The translations under genes and the position numbers were made by a program. The notes under the pieces were generated by a model. That model did no database searches and was not told where the DNA came from. It worked only from the letters and a program-made list of their open reading frames with translations. DNA of 64,000 nt, taken from NCBI RefSeq assembly GCF_023208195.1, contig NZ_CP060034.1, forward strand, positions 1,798,001 through 1,862,000. Direction: 5' to 3'. The DNA comes from Nocardioides sp. InS609-2 (GTDB taxonomy: Bacteria; Actinomycetota; Actinomycetes; Propionibacteriales; Nocardioidaceae). How positions within the stretch are numbered: position 1 is the first letter of the stretch; each line of letters opens with the position of its first letter. Positions 10,359-18,802 of the stretch are shown piece by piece.

Positions 10359-12301
10359 GGGCGTGCCCCGTCGTCATGCATTCGAAAGTCCAATCGTTGC
10401 GGAAGCGGCAGGCCCGGGTGGAGCCGGACCCACAGGTCGCCGAGATCGAGCGCGCCTTCGGCAAGGTCGGGCACCTCGACATCATCCATGATGAGGCGGG
10501 CCTCGTCGGCACGATCGGCATCGGTGAGAGCCACGGCTTCCAGCAGGCGCGTCCGCCCGTGCCGACGTACGGCGTCCGGCAGGGTTTCGATGACCTGCAG
10601 GGCGTGGTCGGGACGACCGCAGCAGATGAGCAGCGTCAGCTGCTCCGTCGCCAACCCGCGCGAGTCGGGATCGAGACTGCGTGCCCGCGCGTAGTGCGCG
10701 ACAGCCGAGTCGACGTCGTCGGCGAGCAGGGCGAGTCCGCGCTCGGCGACGGCGGACGGCCGGGCCGCGAGACTCGCCTCGTAGCCAGCCCGCGCCGCGG
10801 CCAGATCACCGCGCAGCTGGTGGTTGACCGCCAGCGCCAGGTCACGCCACCAATGCGCGGGTGCCTGCCGGAGAAGGTCGAACCAGAGGTCGGACACCGG
10901 AGGCACCGGCAGCCGGTCGGCCCCGGCATCCAGCGAGGTCCCGCGCAACACGGCCAGTGCGACCGCGCTGGCGTCATCGACCTCGGGGAAGGTCAGTGCC
11001 GGGGCGCCGGGACAGGCGTCGAGGCCGCGCAGCCCGAGCTCCGCGTGCCCCCAGCCCGAGCCTGTGCACACGAGTGCGTCGACAGACAGGTCGGCGATCT
11101 CGCGCCGCCACTGGTCGTGCACGTCCTCGAGCTCGGGGATGCGCACGGCAGCAGCCGCGCGGCCGCTCGCCGCGGCGTACTCGCCTGCGACGTCAGATGG
11201 GGCTAGATCGACGGCGCCGAACGCCTCGGTCCAGGACACCTCGGCGCGGCCGGCGAGAGGTGTGTGTTCGAGCTGGGTGGGCAGCACGCCGGCCTGGATC
11301 TCGGCGTAGGCGGAGTCGAGGCCCGAGAGCCACTCCTGCCAACGTGCGCCGCCAGGACCGGAGCCCCAGAGGAAGAGCTTGCGGCCGTTCAGCGCGGCAG
11401 TGGACGTCTGTGCAAAGCCGCGCCCATCGGACTCGACCGCGACGATCACCCGGCTCTCCTGCTCTGCCACCTCGAAGAAGTAGTCGGCCGCCATCGCACT
11501 GGCCCCGGGCCGGCTGATGTCGACGGCAGTCGAGTCGGGGTGCGGCACGTCGACCCGGCGCAGCTCGCCGGAGTAGTCGGTGCGCCAGGCGTGCGTGGCC
11601 GGGCAGAGCACGCGGGTCTCCGACGTCTCGGGCACCGCGATGTTGGTCCAGTAGTAGAGCGGCTTGGGCTCGGGGTCGGGGTTGACCACGCGCGTCGACG
11701 CGATCAGCCGGTCGCCGCGCAGCCACAGGTCGACCTGCAGCACGAGGTCGCGGGTGCGCTCCCACTCCCAGAGCCGGATCACGTCGCCGCACTCCCCCGC
11801 GGCGCCCGGCAGTACGGCCGCATGCATCGGCCGCGACGAGAGACTGGTGTGGCCGGTCGAGCCGAGGTTCCACTCGATGCCGCCGGCGAACCACGCGTCG
11901 GTCAGCCCGAAGTTGGCGAAGCGCAGCACCGGGTTGACGTGCAGCAGCTCGCGGCCCCGCGCCTCGTCGTACAGGGACCAGACCCGGCCCCCGAGCGTCG
12001 GCAGCACGGTGGCCGTCATCAGCCCGTTCGCCAGCTCCAGGGCGGGCAGCTCGACGCGCTCGTCGTGGCGCGCGTAGTCGCTCTGGAGGGCATAGGGCAG
12101 CGGCGACCCGAGCCGTCCGTAGGCGACGCGTTCGGCCATCCCCGCCGGCGCATCCGGTCCGACCTCGACCGGTGAGAGCGCCCGCAGCGGCCTGAACGCC
12201 GGCAGCGTGCTCTCGGGTCCGGGCAGGGATCCCGTCACGCGAAGCCTGGTGCTGCGCGCGCGGCCGTACGCCGTCGACGGAGCGGGCGCGGGGACACTCA
12301 C
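10355..12301 (-). CDS. DUF5107 domain protein with C-terminal TPR repeats
   Basis: The 648-residue protein, GTG start, overlaps the preceding ATPase gene by four bases. Residues about 60-350 form the DUF5107 region related to the galactose mutarotase-like beta sandwich (ATVLPTLGGRVWSLYDEARG, GGIEWNLGSTGH, YYWTNIAVPE). The C-terminal third (about 460-620) consists of helical TPR-like repeats (NHQLRGDLAAARAGYEASLA, AVAHYARARSLDPDS). No signal peptide is seen. Such proteins sit beside sugar ABC transporters in actinobacteria and probably bind or process an intracellular carbohydrate; the reaction is unknown. Confidence 0.85.
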   Translation of the reverse strand: MSVPAPAPSTAYGRARSTRLRVTGSLPGPESTLPAFRPLRALSPVEVGPDAPAGMAERVAYGRLGSPLPYALQSDYARHDERVELPALELANGLMTATVLPTLGGRVWSLYDEARGRELLHVNPVLRFANFGLTDAWFAGGIEWNLGSTGHTSLSSRPMHAAVLPGAAGECGDVIRLWEWERTRDLVLQVDLWLRGDRLIASTRVVNPDPEPKPLYYWTNIAVPETSETRVLCPATHAWRTDYSGELRRVDVPHPDSTAVDISRPGASAMAADYFFEVAEQESRVIVAVESDGRGFAQTSTAALNGRKLFLWGSGPGGARWQEWLSGLDSAYAEIQAGVLPTQLEHTPLAGRAEVSWTEAFGAVDLAPSDVAGEYAAASGRAAAAVRIPELEDVHDQWRREIADLSVDALVCTGSGWGHAELGLRGLDACPGAPALTFPEVDDASAVALAVLRGTSLDAGADRLPVPPVSDLWFDLLRQAPAHWWRDLALAVNHQLRGDLAAARAGYEASLAARPSAVAERGLALLADDVDSAVAHYARARSLDPDSRGLATEQLTLLICCGRPDHALQVIETLPDAVRRHGRTRLLEAVALTDADRADEARLIMDDVEVPDLAEGALDLGDLWVRLHPGLPLPQRLDFRMHDDGARP

Positions 12302-13398
12302 CCCAGACGCTCGCCGGTCAGTGTCGAGAACATGTGGACCTTGTCGTCGACCGGGCGCAGCACGATGCTGTCGCCGACCTGCGGGCCGGGGCCGCCAGCC
12401 ACGCGTGCGGTCAGCACGGTCGGGCCGGGACCACCGGACTCGGGGTCGACGGTGGTGAAGTCGCCCGAGCAGTAGAGGTAGCGATCGCTCCCGAGCTCCT
12501 CGATGACGTCGACGACGCAGGGGATGCCGTCGTTGCCCGACGAGACCAGCATGCCTTCGGGCCGTACGCCGACAACGACTTCGGGACCCGTGCCCGCCAC
12601 CTGCGAGGCCGTCAGCGGCACCGAGTGGCCGCCCACGACCGCACGACCGTCGGCGACCGGAGACAAGAAGAGGTTCATGCCGGGCGAGCCGATGAAGCCT
12701 GCGACGAAGATGTTGGTCGGCTGGTTGAACAGTGCGTCGGGGGTGTCGACCTGTTGCAGCACGCCGTCCTTGAGTACGGCGACGCGGTCGCCCATCGTCA
12801 TCGCCTCGACCTGGTCGTGGGTGACGTAGACCGTCGTGACGCCCAGCTTGCGCTGCAGCGCGGCGATCTGGCTGCGGGTCTGCACCCGCAGCTTCGCGTC
12901 GAGGTTGGACAGCGGCTCGTCCATCAGGAACACCCGAGGCTCGCGCACGATCGCGCGACCCATCGCGACGCGCTGGCGCTGGCCACCGCTCAGCTTGGCC
13001 GGCTTGCGGTCGAGGTACGGAGTGAGGTTGAGCGACTCGGCCGCGGCGGCCACGCGTCGTTCGATCTCGTCCTTGGACATCTTGGCGATCTGGAGGTGGA
13101 ACCCGATGTTCTGCCCGACGGTCATGTGCGGGTAGAGCGCGTAGTTTTGGAAGACCATCGCCAGGTCGCGCTTGGACGGCGCCAGGTCGGTCACGTTGTC
13201 GTCGCCGATCCAGACCTGCCCGTCGTCGATGCCCTCGAGGCCGGCGAGCATGCGCAGGGTCGTGGACTTGCCACAGCCCGAGGGGCCGACCAGCACGAGG
13301 AACTCGCCGTCGGTGATGTCCAGGTCGAGCGCGTCGACGGCTGGCCGGTCAGAGCCGGGGTAGAACCGGGTGGCGCCCTTGAAGCTGACGGTTGCCAT
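12298..13398 (-). CDS. Sugar ABC transporter ATPase (UgpC/MsiK type)
   Basis: The 366-residue ATPase has Walker A GPSGCGKSTT, Q-loop MVFQNYALYPHM, signature LSGGQRQRVAMGRA, Walker B VFLMDEPLSNLDAKLR and the switch His in VYVTHDQ. The C-terminal 130 residues form the TOBE/OB regulatory domain found in MalK, UgpC and MsmK. It powers the adjacent binding-protein-dependent sugar importer. It lies ten bases downstream of the second permease gene and overlaps the DUF5107 gene by GTGA. Confidence 0.93.
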   Translation of the reverse strand: MATVSFKGATRFYPGSDRPAVDALDLDITDGEFLVLVGPSGCGKSTTLRMLAGLEGIDDGQVWIGDDNVTDLAPSKRDLAMVFQNYALYPHMTVGQNIGFHLQIAKMSKDEIERRVAAAAESLNLTPYLDRKPAKLSGGQRQRVAMGRAIVREPRVFLMDEPLSNLDAKLRVQTRSQIAALQRKLGVTTVYVTHDQVEAMTMGDRVAVLKDGVLQQVDTPDALFNQPTNIFVAGFIGSPGMNLFLSPVADGRAVVGGHSVPLTASQVAGTGPEVVVGVRPEGMLVSSGNDGIPCVVDVIEELGSDRYLYCSGDFTTVDPESGGPGPTVLTARVAGGPGPQVGDSIVLRPVDDKVHMFSTLTGERLG

Positions 13399-13407
13399 GG
13401 GTGATTC

Positions 13408-14343
13408 CTACTTTCCGGAGCCGAGGGTCAGGCCCTCGATGATGCGGCGGGCAAGGAGCAGGTAGAGCACGAACATCGGCAGCACGACCAGGCCGACGCC
13501 GGCCATCAGGCCGCCGTAGTCGGAGTTGTACTGCATGGTCTGGTAGAAGGTGAACAGCGCGCGGGACATCGTGAACTGGGTGTCGTCACGCAGGAGCACG
13601 ACCGCCAGCAGGGTCTCGTTCCAGAGCCCGATCGCGTTGAGGATGACCGCGGTGATGATGCCGCCGCGGGCCAGCGGGAGCATCACGGTGAGGAACGTGC
13701 GGGCCGGGCTGAGCCCGTCGACGGCGGCCGCCTCCTCGAGCTCGTCGGGCAGCGACCCGAAGAAGCCGGTGAGCAGGAAGATCGTGAACGGCAGCGACAG
13801 CGCGACGTACACGATCGTCAGGCCCCACAGGCTGTCGGCGATGCCGAGCTTCGACATCGCCACGAACATCGGGATCACGATCGTCTGGAACGGCACCCCG
13901 ATGCCGATGACGAAGAACGTCGTCATCGCGGCGGAGCCGCGGGTGCCGAAGCGACTCAGGGCGTACGCCGCGGGTGAACCGACAACGATCAGCAGCGCGC
14001 ACGACACCCCCACCACCAGGATCGTGTTGACGAAGGCCGAGCCGAAGTCGGAGGTCACCCACGCGGTGGCCCAGTTGCGGAAGGGCCGGCCGACCGCGAA
14101 GAGGTCGTGGGGCAGGCCGAACGGCGACCCGAAGATCTCGCGCGGGGTCTTGAACGTCGACACCAGCAGCCAGTACAGGATGAAGATGTTGAAAGCTGTG
14201 AAGACCCAGATCGCGGCGGTGCCGACGACGCGGAGCACGCTGAGGCCCTCGGTGCCGGGCGCGGCCTTCGGACGCCGAGGACCCTTGCGGGGCATGGCCG
14301 CGCGGGCCGTGACGATGGCCGTCGAGGCGGCAGGTTGCGTCAT
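13408..14343 (-). CDS. Carbohydrate ABC transporter permease (MalG-like)
   Basis: The 311-residue protein has six predicted membrane helices and the cytoplasmic EAA loop EEAAAVDGLSPARTFLTVML that docks the ATPase. The start is set at the ATG 14341-14343 (MTQPAAST), because GGGAGAAG lies just upstream. Another ATG at 14358 overlaps the stop of the first permease (TGATG) and would add five residues. It forms the importer with the neighbouring permease and binding protein. Confidence 0.9.
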   Translation of the reverse strand: MTQPAASTAIVTARAAMPRKGPRRPKAAPGTEGLSVLRVVGTAAIWVFTAFNIFILYWLLVSTFKTPREIFGSPFGLPHDLFAVGRPFRNWATAWVTSDFGSAFVNTILVVGVSCALLIVVGSPAAYALSRFGTRGSAAMTTFFVIGIGVPFQTIVIPMFVAMSKLGIADSLWGLTIVYVALSLPFTIFLLTGFFGSLPDELEEAAAVDGLSPARTFLTVMLPLARGGIITAVILNAIGLWNETLLAVVLLRDDTQFTMSRALFTFYQTMQYNSDYGGLMAGVGLVVLPMFVLYLLLARRIIEGLTLGSGK

Positions 14344-14357
14344 GTCTTCTCCCGACA

Positions 14358-15329
14358 TCAGAACTGCACCGTCTCGCGCCGCATGAACCGGCGCAGGAGG
14401 AGCACGAAAAGGCTCACCAGCAGGATCATCACGACCGCGACGGCGCACGCGACGCCGTACTGCGGGGTGCCACGGCCGCCGAACGTGCGGTCGAAGACCA
14501 TGACTCCGAGCGTCCAGGTCTTCACCGGCGGCGAGTAGGTGCCCGGTCCAGCCAGCACCCAGACCAGCTCGAAGATCTTGACCGCGGAGATGGTCCAGAG
14601 CACGCCGGCGATGCCGACGACGTCCCAGGTGAGCGGCAGCGTGATGCTGCGGAACTTCTGCCAGGCGGTGGCGCCCGCGATGGCGGCGTCCTCGTAGAGG
14701 TAGGTGGGCACCCGGTCGATCGCCGCCATGATGATGGTGATGTAGAAGCCGGCCGACGACCAGACGATGCCGGCCATCGCGATGTAGGTGACGTTGTCGG
14801 AGCTGAGGAACTTGAAGTAATCGATGCCGAACATGCCGAGCATGTTGTTGGCCAGGCCGTCGGGCGAGCGGAACACGAAGCCGAAGTACATGCCGAGCGC
14901 CAGCGGCGCGACGATGTTGGGGAAGAACAGGATCGCCCGGATGAACTTGTTGGCACGCATGTCGCGCAGCACCATCGCGAAGAGGAACGCCAGCACGAAC
15001 GTGCCGACGCCCCCCACCACGATGTAGATCAGCGTGTTGACGAACGACCGGGCGAAGGCGCCGTCGGGGAACGACGACGCGAGCTCGGTGTAGTTGGCGA
15101 CCCCGTTGGGCTTGGGCGTGTCACCGGCACCGCTCCAGCTGGTGAAGCTGAGCACCACCGTCGCGATCGTCGGCAACACCAGGAAGGCCACGTAGAGCAC
15201 CAGGCTGGGCACCACGAACGGCGCGAAGATCCGGCGCTTGCCGCGGGCGAAGGCGCCCGGGTCGGAGTCGGCGCGGGTTGAGCCCGACACCGACTCCGAC
15301 ACGCGAGCGGTCGTGATTGTCGTCGACAT
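14358..15329 (-). CDS. Carbohydrate ABC transporter permease (MalF-like)
   Basis: The 323-residue permease has six membrane segments, beginning with FAPFVVPSLVLYVAFLVLP after a 35-residue cytoplasmic tail. The EAA loop reads YEDAAIAGATAWQKFRSITL. It is the first of two permeases of the sugar importer, 18 bases after the binding-protein gene. The family transports mono- or oligosaccharides; the neighbours suggest an amino sugar. Confidence 0.92.
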   Translation of the reverse strand: MSTTITTARVSESVSGSTRADSDPGAFARGKRRIFAPFVVPSLVLYVAFLVLPTIATVVLSFTSWSGAGDTPKPNGVANYTELASSFPDGAFARSFVNTLIYIVVGGVGTFVLAFLFAMVLRDMRANKFIRAILFFPNIVAPLALGMYFGFVFRSPDGLANNMLGMFGIDYFKFLSSDNVTYIAMAGIVWSSAGFYITIIMAAIDRVPTYLYEDAAIAGATAWQKFRSITLPLTWDVVGIAGVLWTISAVKIFELVWVLAGPGTYSPPVKTWTLGVMVFDRTFGGRGTPQYGVACAVAVVMILLVSLFVLLLRRFMRRETVQF

Positions 15330-15347
15330 GACTGGAATTGGATCCGA

Positions 15348-16745
15348 TCAGGAGTTGAACGACTTGGTCTGCGCAGCCATCTGCTTGACGAAGTCCTCGG
15401 CGGTGATCTCACCCTTCAGGAGCTGGTTGTTGAGCGGGTAGAAGACTTCCTTGGTCCAGTCGGGCGCCTGGCCGTCGACCGCGTCCATGAACACGGCCGG
15501 CTCGGCCTCGGGGTCCTCGAGGGCCTGCTTGACGCCGTCGAGCGACGGAGGAGCGTCGACGTCGCTGCGCGGCACCAGGTTGAGCGCCTCGCTTGCGATC
15601 GGCTCGATGTTCTCCTTGTTGAGCGCGTAGGCAATGAGCGCCTTTGTGGCGTCGGCGTTCTTGGCCTTGGCGGTCACGCCGAAGCCGATCGGCATCTGCT
15701 CGACCGTCGGGTGCGTGGCGCCGTCGGCCAGCGGCATCGGGAACGACGCGAACTCCACGTCGGCGCCGGCACCACCGGCCTGCTTCTTGATGTACTCGCC
15801 GGCTTCGGAGGTGATCCACGAGCCGACGTAGAGGTAGGCAGCGTCACCGTCGGCCCAGCGGTTCTGGACGTTGGGGAACTTGCTCGCGTCCCAGCCGTCG
15901 ATCAAGTAGTCACCCTTGCCGAGGCGCTCGACCAGCTTGGCGGCCTCGAGGAAGCCGGCGTCGTCGGTCCAGGAGGCACCCGTCTTGTCCTGCGCGGCGG
16001 CCAGCAGCCCACCGGAGCCGACGTACTGCTCGGCCCAGCGGCTGAAGAAGTAGGCGTTGTAGAAGTCGATGTCGCCGTCCTGCGAGACCGCGGCCGTGCC
16101 GTCCTCCTTCGCCTTGTCGAACAGGGCGAAGAGCTCGTCGGTGGTCTCGGGCGCCTTGAAGTCCTCGACCGTGCCGGTCTGGTACCACCAGGCGTTGCTG
16201 AGCATCTCGTACGGCACCAGCATCTGGCCGCCGTCGGTGAGCTTGTTCTCGGGGAACTCGAAGTAGTTGGCCGGCATCACGTCGGCGACGGTGCTGTCAC
16301 CCTCGCTGACCTTCATGTCCATCACGTCGGAGACGTCCTGGAGGCCACCGGGACCGGCGACCGCGGCCTGGACCTGGCTGATGTCCTGGTCGATCAGGTC
16401 GGGCACGTCGTCGGTGTTGAGCGACGGGGCGACGTTCTGGGTCAGCACGGTGCGGCCGAACCACTGGGCGTCGACCTCGACACCGGTCTGCTCGGTGAAG
16501 CAGTCGAACGTCTTCTGCAGGACCTCCTGCTGGGGCTCGCCCTTGGTCCACATCGACCAGTAGACGATCTTGCCGTTGCCCTCGGCGGGCTTCTCAGCGA
16601 TGGCCGGGCAGTCGCGGCTGGCGCTGCTCGACTCGGTGTCGGTCTGCTGACCACACGCGGCCAGGGTGATCGAGAGGGCGCCGACCGCGGTGACCGCGAT
16701 GCCTGCCCGGTAGCCGCGACGCATGACTCGGGTGATGTCCACCAT
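15348..16745 (-). CDS. Sugar ABC transporter substrate-binding lipoprotein
   Basis: The 465-residue protein has a lipoprotein signal: basic MRRGYR, a hydrophobic stretch and the lipobox LAACG, giving lipidated Cys near residue 31. The mature part matches family 1 extracellular sugar-binding proteins (YWSMWTKGEPQQ, PYEMLSNAWWYQ, FASFPMPLADG). It captures the sugar outside the membrane for the two permeases that follow. The ATG at 16745 has GGAGAAG upstream. It is the first gene of the minus-strand operon. Confidence 0.93.
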   Translation of the reverse strand: MVDITRVMRRGYRAGIAVTAVGALSITLAACGQQTDTESSSASRDCPAIAEKPAEGNGKIVYWSMWTKGEPQQEVLQKTFDCFTEQTGVEVDAQWFGRTVLTQNVAPSLNTDDVPDLIDQDISQVQAAVAGPGGLQDVSDVMDMKVSEGDSTVADVMPANYFEFPENKLTDGGQMLVPYEMLSNAWWYQTGTVEDFKAPETTDELFALFDKAKEDGTAAVSQDGDIDFYNAYFFSRWAEQYVGSGGLLAAAQDKTGASWTDDAGFLEAAKLVERLGKGDYLIDGWDASKFPNVQNRWADGDAAYLYVGSWITSEAGEYIKKQAGGAGADVEFASFPMPLADGATHPTVEQMPIGFGVTAKAKNADATKALIAYALNKENIEPIASEALNLVPRSDVDAPPSLDGVKQALEDPEAEPAVFMDAVDGQAPDWTKEVFYPLNNQLLKGEITAEDFVKQMAAQTKSFNS

Positions 16746-16800
16746 GGTGCTCTTCTCCGCTCTCGCGCCCGGTCCCGTGGGGTAGACCCGTGCGCAGTTG

Positions 16801-16842
16801 TGATGAAATTCGTCATAACTCAGCAGTCAGCGCGCCCTGACT
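16801..16842. promoter_or_regulatory. Two dyad symmetries in the divergent control region
   Basis: TGATGAAATTCGTCA (16801-16815) is an odd-length dyad with one mismatch. AGTCAG (16825-16830) pairs with CTGACT (16837-16842). Both lie between the importer operon (start 16745) and the catabolic operon (start 16953), where operators are expected. The binding protein is unknown; the DeoR product is a candidate. Confidence 0.35.
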
Positions 16843-16845
16843 CAG

Positions 16846-16861
16846 GATGATCCAGATCACA
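16846..16861. promoter_or_regulatory. Possible CRP/GlxR-type site
   Basis: Read on the minus strand this is TGTGATCTGGATCATC: one perfect TGTGA half-site and a weaker TCATC half-site (3 of 5 bases of TCACA) with the normal six-base spacing. It lies about 100 bases upstream of the binding-protein gene, so cAMP-dependent carbon control of the importer is plausible. Confidence 0.35.
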
Positions 16862-16905
16862 CAAACGGCTCGAACACCCGTCAGCGTGATCGTGCTTGAC
16901 CGATA

Positions 16906-16945
16906 TGTCAAGAGTCTTGACAAGTACGATCACAACTCTCACGAT
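16906..16945 (+). promoter_or_regulatory. Operator palindrome overlapping the -35 of the catabolic operon
   Basis: TGTCAAGAGTCTTGACA (16906-16922) is a perfect 17-base palindrome with one central base. Its right arm contains the -35 hexamer TTGACA (16917-16922). CACGAT at 16940-16945, 17 bases further on, can be the -10. Transcription would then start at about 16952-16953, the GTG codon. A bound repressor would block the polymerase. Confidence 0.6.
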
Positions 16946-16952
16946 TGAACCC

Positions 16953-17885
16953 GTGAGCATCGTGACCGACACCTCCGCCCGCCAGTCCTCGCCGATGGCC
17001 GCCGAGACGGCGACCCAGCCCGACAACTGGCTCGACGCCCCCGATCTCGCGCTGGCCCACGCGGCGCTGCTGCCCGAGCCGGGTGAGCGCGTCGCCGTTG
17101 TCGGCTGCGGCACCTCCCTCTACGTCGCCCGTGCGTACGCCGCGCTGCGCGAGTCCCTCGGCCAGGGCGAGACCGACGCCATGCCGGGCGGCGACCCGTT
17201 GCTCGGTCGCGACTACGACCGGGTGATCGGCATCAGCCGCTCCGGCACCACCACCGAGGTCCTGCGCGCCCTTGAGGGCGTCAAGGACCGCGCGAAGGTC
17301 ACCGTCATCACCGGTGACATGAGCACCCCGATCGTCGAGCTCGGCGACGTGATCGACATGTCGGCGTACGACGAGCAAGCGGTCGTGCAGACCCGCATCG
17401 CCACCACGACGCTCGCGCTCTTCCGGGCTCACCTGGGCCAGGACCTCACGGCGGCGGTGGCCGACGCGCGCGCCGTACTCGCGCTGACCGACGACGAGCT
17501 CACCAGCACCCACCTGGCCGAGGCGCGCGCGGCCGACCAGATCACCTTCGTCGGCATGGGCTGGACGTTCGGCCTGGCCGAGGAGGCCGCGCTCAAGCTC
17601 AAGGAGTCCACCCAGTCGTGGACCGAGTCCTACTACATGACCGAGTACCGCCACGGCCCCATCTCGATCGCGGCCCCTGGCCGCGTGGTGTGGGCGCTCG
17701 GCCCGCTGGTGCCCGACTTCGCGCGTGACCTCGAGGTCACCGGCGCCCACCTGATCAGCAGCGACCGCGACGCGATGGCCGACATCGTGATGGTGCACCG
17801 GCTGTGCCTGCTCCGGGCGGCCGACCGCGGGCTGGACGCCGGGGCACCCCGCAACCTGACCCGATCCATCATCCTTGACTCGTGA
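16953..17885 (+). CDS. SIS-domain sugar isomerase/deaminase (AgaS-like)
   Basis: The 310-residue protein has two SIS phosphosugar-binding domains: VVGCGTSLYVARAY and GISRSGTTTEVLRAL in the first, VGMGWTFGLAEEAALKLKE and the TEYRHGP motif in the second. AgaS proteins of this type convert galactosamine 6-phosphate to tagatose 6-phosphate and ammonia. GlmS-like isomerases lacking the glutaminase domain look similar. The GTG at 16953 is chosen because a TTGACA promoter places the 5' end there; the in-frame ATG at 16896 lies upstream of that promoter and overlaps the operator. It is the first gene of a five-gene operon. Confidence 0.82.
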   Translation: MSIVTDTSARQSSPMAAETATQPDNWLDAPDLALAHAALLPEPGERVAVVGCGTSLYVARAYAALRESLGQGETDAMPGGDPLLGRDYDRVIGISRSGTTTEVLRALEGVKDRAKVTVITGDMSTPIVELGDVIDMSAYDEQAVVQTRIATTTLALFRAHLGQDLTAAVADARAVLALTDDELTSTHLAEARAADQITFVGMGWTFGLAEEAALKLKESTQSWTESYYMTEYRHGPISIAAPGRVVWALGPLVPDFARDLEVTGAHLISSDRDAMADIVMVHRLCLLRAADRGLDAGAPRNLTRSIILDS

Positions 17886-18802
17886 ACCCCACCCACGCCG
17901 GCGACCTCGTGATCGCGATCGATGTCGGCGGCACCAGCATCAAGGGCGAGCTCGTCGACGCTGACGGGCTCGTCCTTACTCGCGTCCGGCAGCCGACGCC
18001 CAAGGGCGACAAGACACTCGGCGCCATCGCGGAGGTCGGCGATGCCCTGCTGACGCACGTCGCCGGCCTCGACGCCGACGTGGTCGGTTCCGGTGTCGTG
18101 GTGCCCGGGCTGGTCGACGCGGCGCAGGGCATCGCGACGTACTCCTCCAACATCGGCTGGCGCGACCTCGTCATGGCCGCCCCGCTCTCCGAGCGGTGGG
18201 GCACGCCTGTGCGGCTCGCGAACGACGTGGCCTCCGCAGCGGTCGCCGAGATGCGCCAGGGCGCCGGGCGCGGAGAGACCTACGTCGGCTTCGTCGTGAT
18301 CGGCACCGGCATCGCCGCGGCCCTGGTCGTCGACGGCAGGCTCGTCACAGGTGCGCACGGTGAGGTCACCGAGATCGGGCACGTGCCGGTCCGGCCCGGC
18401 AACCCATGCGCGTGCGGTGCCGACGGCTGCCTCGAGACGGTTGCGTCCGCGTCGTCGATCGCCCGTCTGTACGCCGCCCGCTCGGGTGTCGCCGTGACCG
18501 GCGCTGCCGACGTGGTGGCCCGCCTCGACTCCGATCCGGTGGCCCGTGAGGTCTGGCAGGAGGCGATCGAGGCGCTGGCCGACGCGATCTCCCTGCTGGC
18601 ACTGGTCGCCAACCCGGCCCTGGTCGTCATCGGCGGCGGGCTCGGGGTGGCCGGTGACGACCTGGTCGCTCCCCTGACTGCCGCAGTGCGTGCCCGCACC
18701 CGCGTCGTCGAGCCGCCGCACATCACGGTCGCCGAGCTCGGCGACCGCGGCGGCGTGGTCGGCGCCGCACTGCTCGCCCGCGAACCCTGGGCGACGTCGT
18801 GA
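17882..18802 (+). CDS. ROK-family sugar kinase (N-acetylhexosamine kinase candidate)
   Basis: The 306-residue protein has the ATP-binding DVGGTSIKGELVD at the N-terminus, the zinc-binding ROK motif as GNPCACGADGCLE and a catalytic Asp in LANDVASAAVAE. No N-terminal DNA-binding domain is present, so it is an enzyme and not a ROK repressor. The GTG start overlaps the SIS gene stop (GTGA). Between an AgaS-like enzyme and a deacetylase, its likely substrate is N-acetylgalactosamine or N-acetylglucosamine brought in by the ABC importer (inference). Confidence 0.87.
   Translation: MNPTHAGDLVIAIDVGGTSIKGELVDADGLVLTRVRQPTPKGDKTLGAIAEVGDALLTHVAGLDADVVGSGVVVPGLVDAAQGIATYSSNIGWRDLVMAAPLSERWGTPVRLANDVASAAVAEMRQGAGRGETYVGFVVIGTGIAAALVVDGRLVTGAHGEVTEIGHVPVRPGNPCACGADGCLETVASASSIARLYAARSGVAVTGAADVVARLDSDPVAREVWQEAIEALADAISLLALVANPALVVIGGGLGVAGDDLVAPLTAAVRARTRVVEPPHITVAELGDRGGVVGAALLAREPWATS

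Noticed and set aside
17882..18802. ROK protein as a transcriptional regulator of the amino-sugar operon
   Set aside because: It lacks an N-terminal helix-turn-helix and keeps the kinase and zinc motifs, so it is an enzyme. The DeoR gene is the better regulator candidate.
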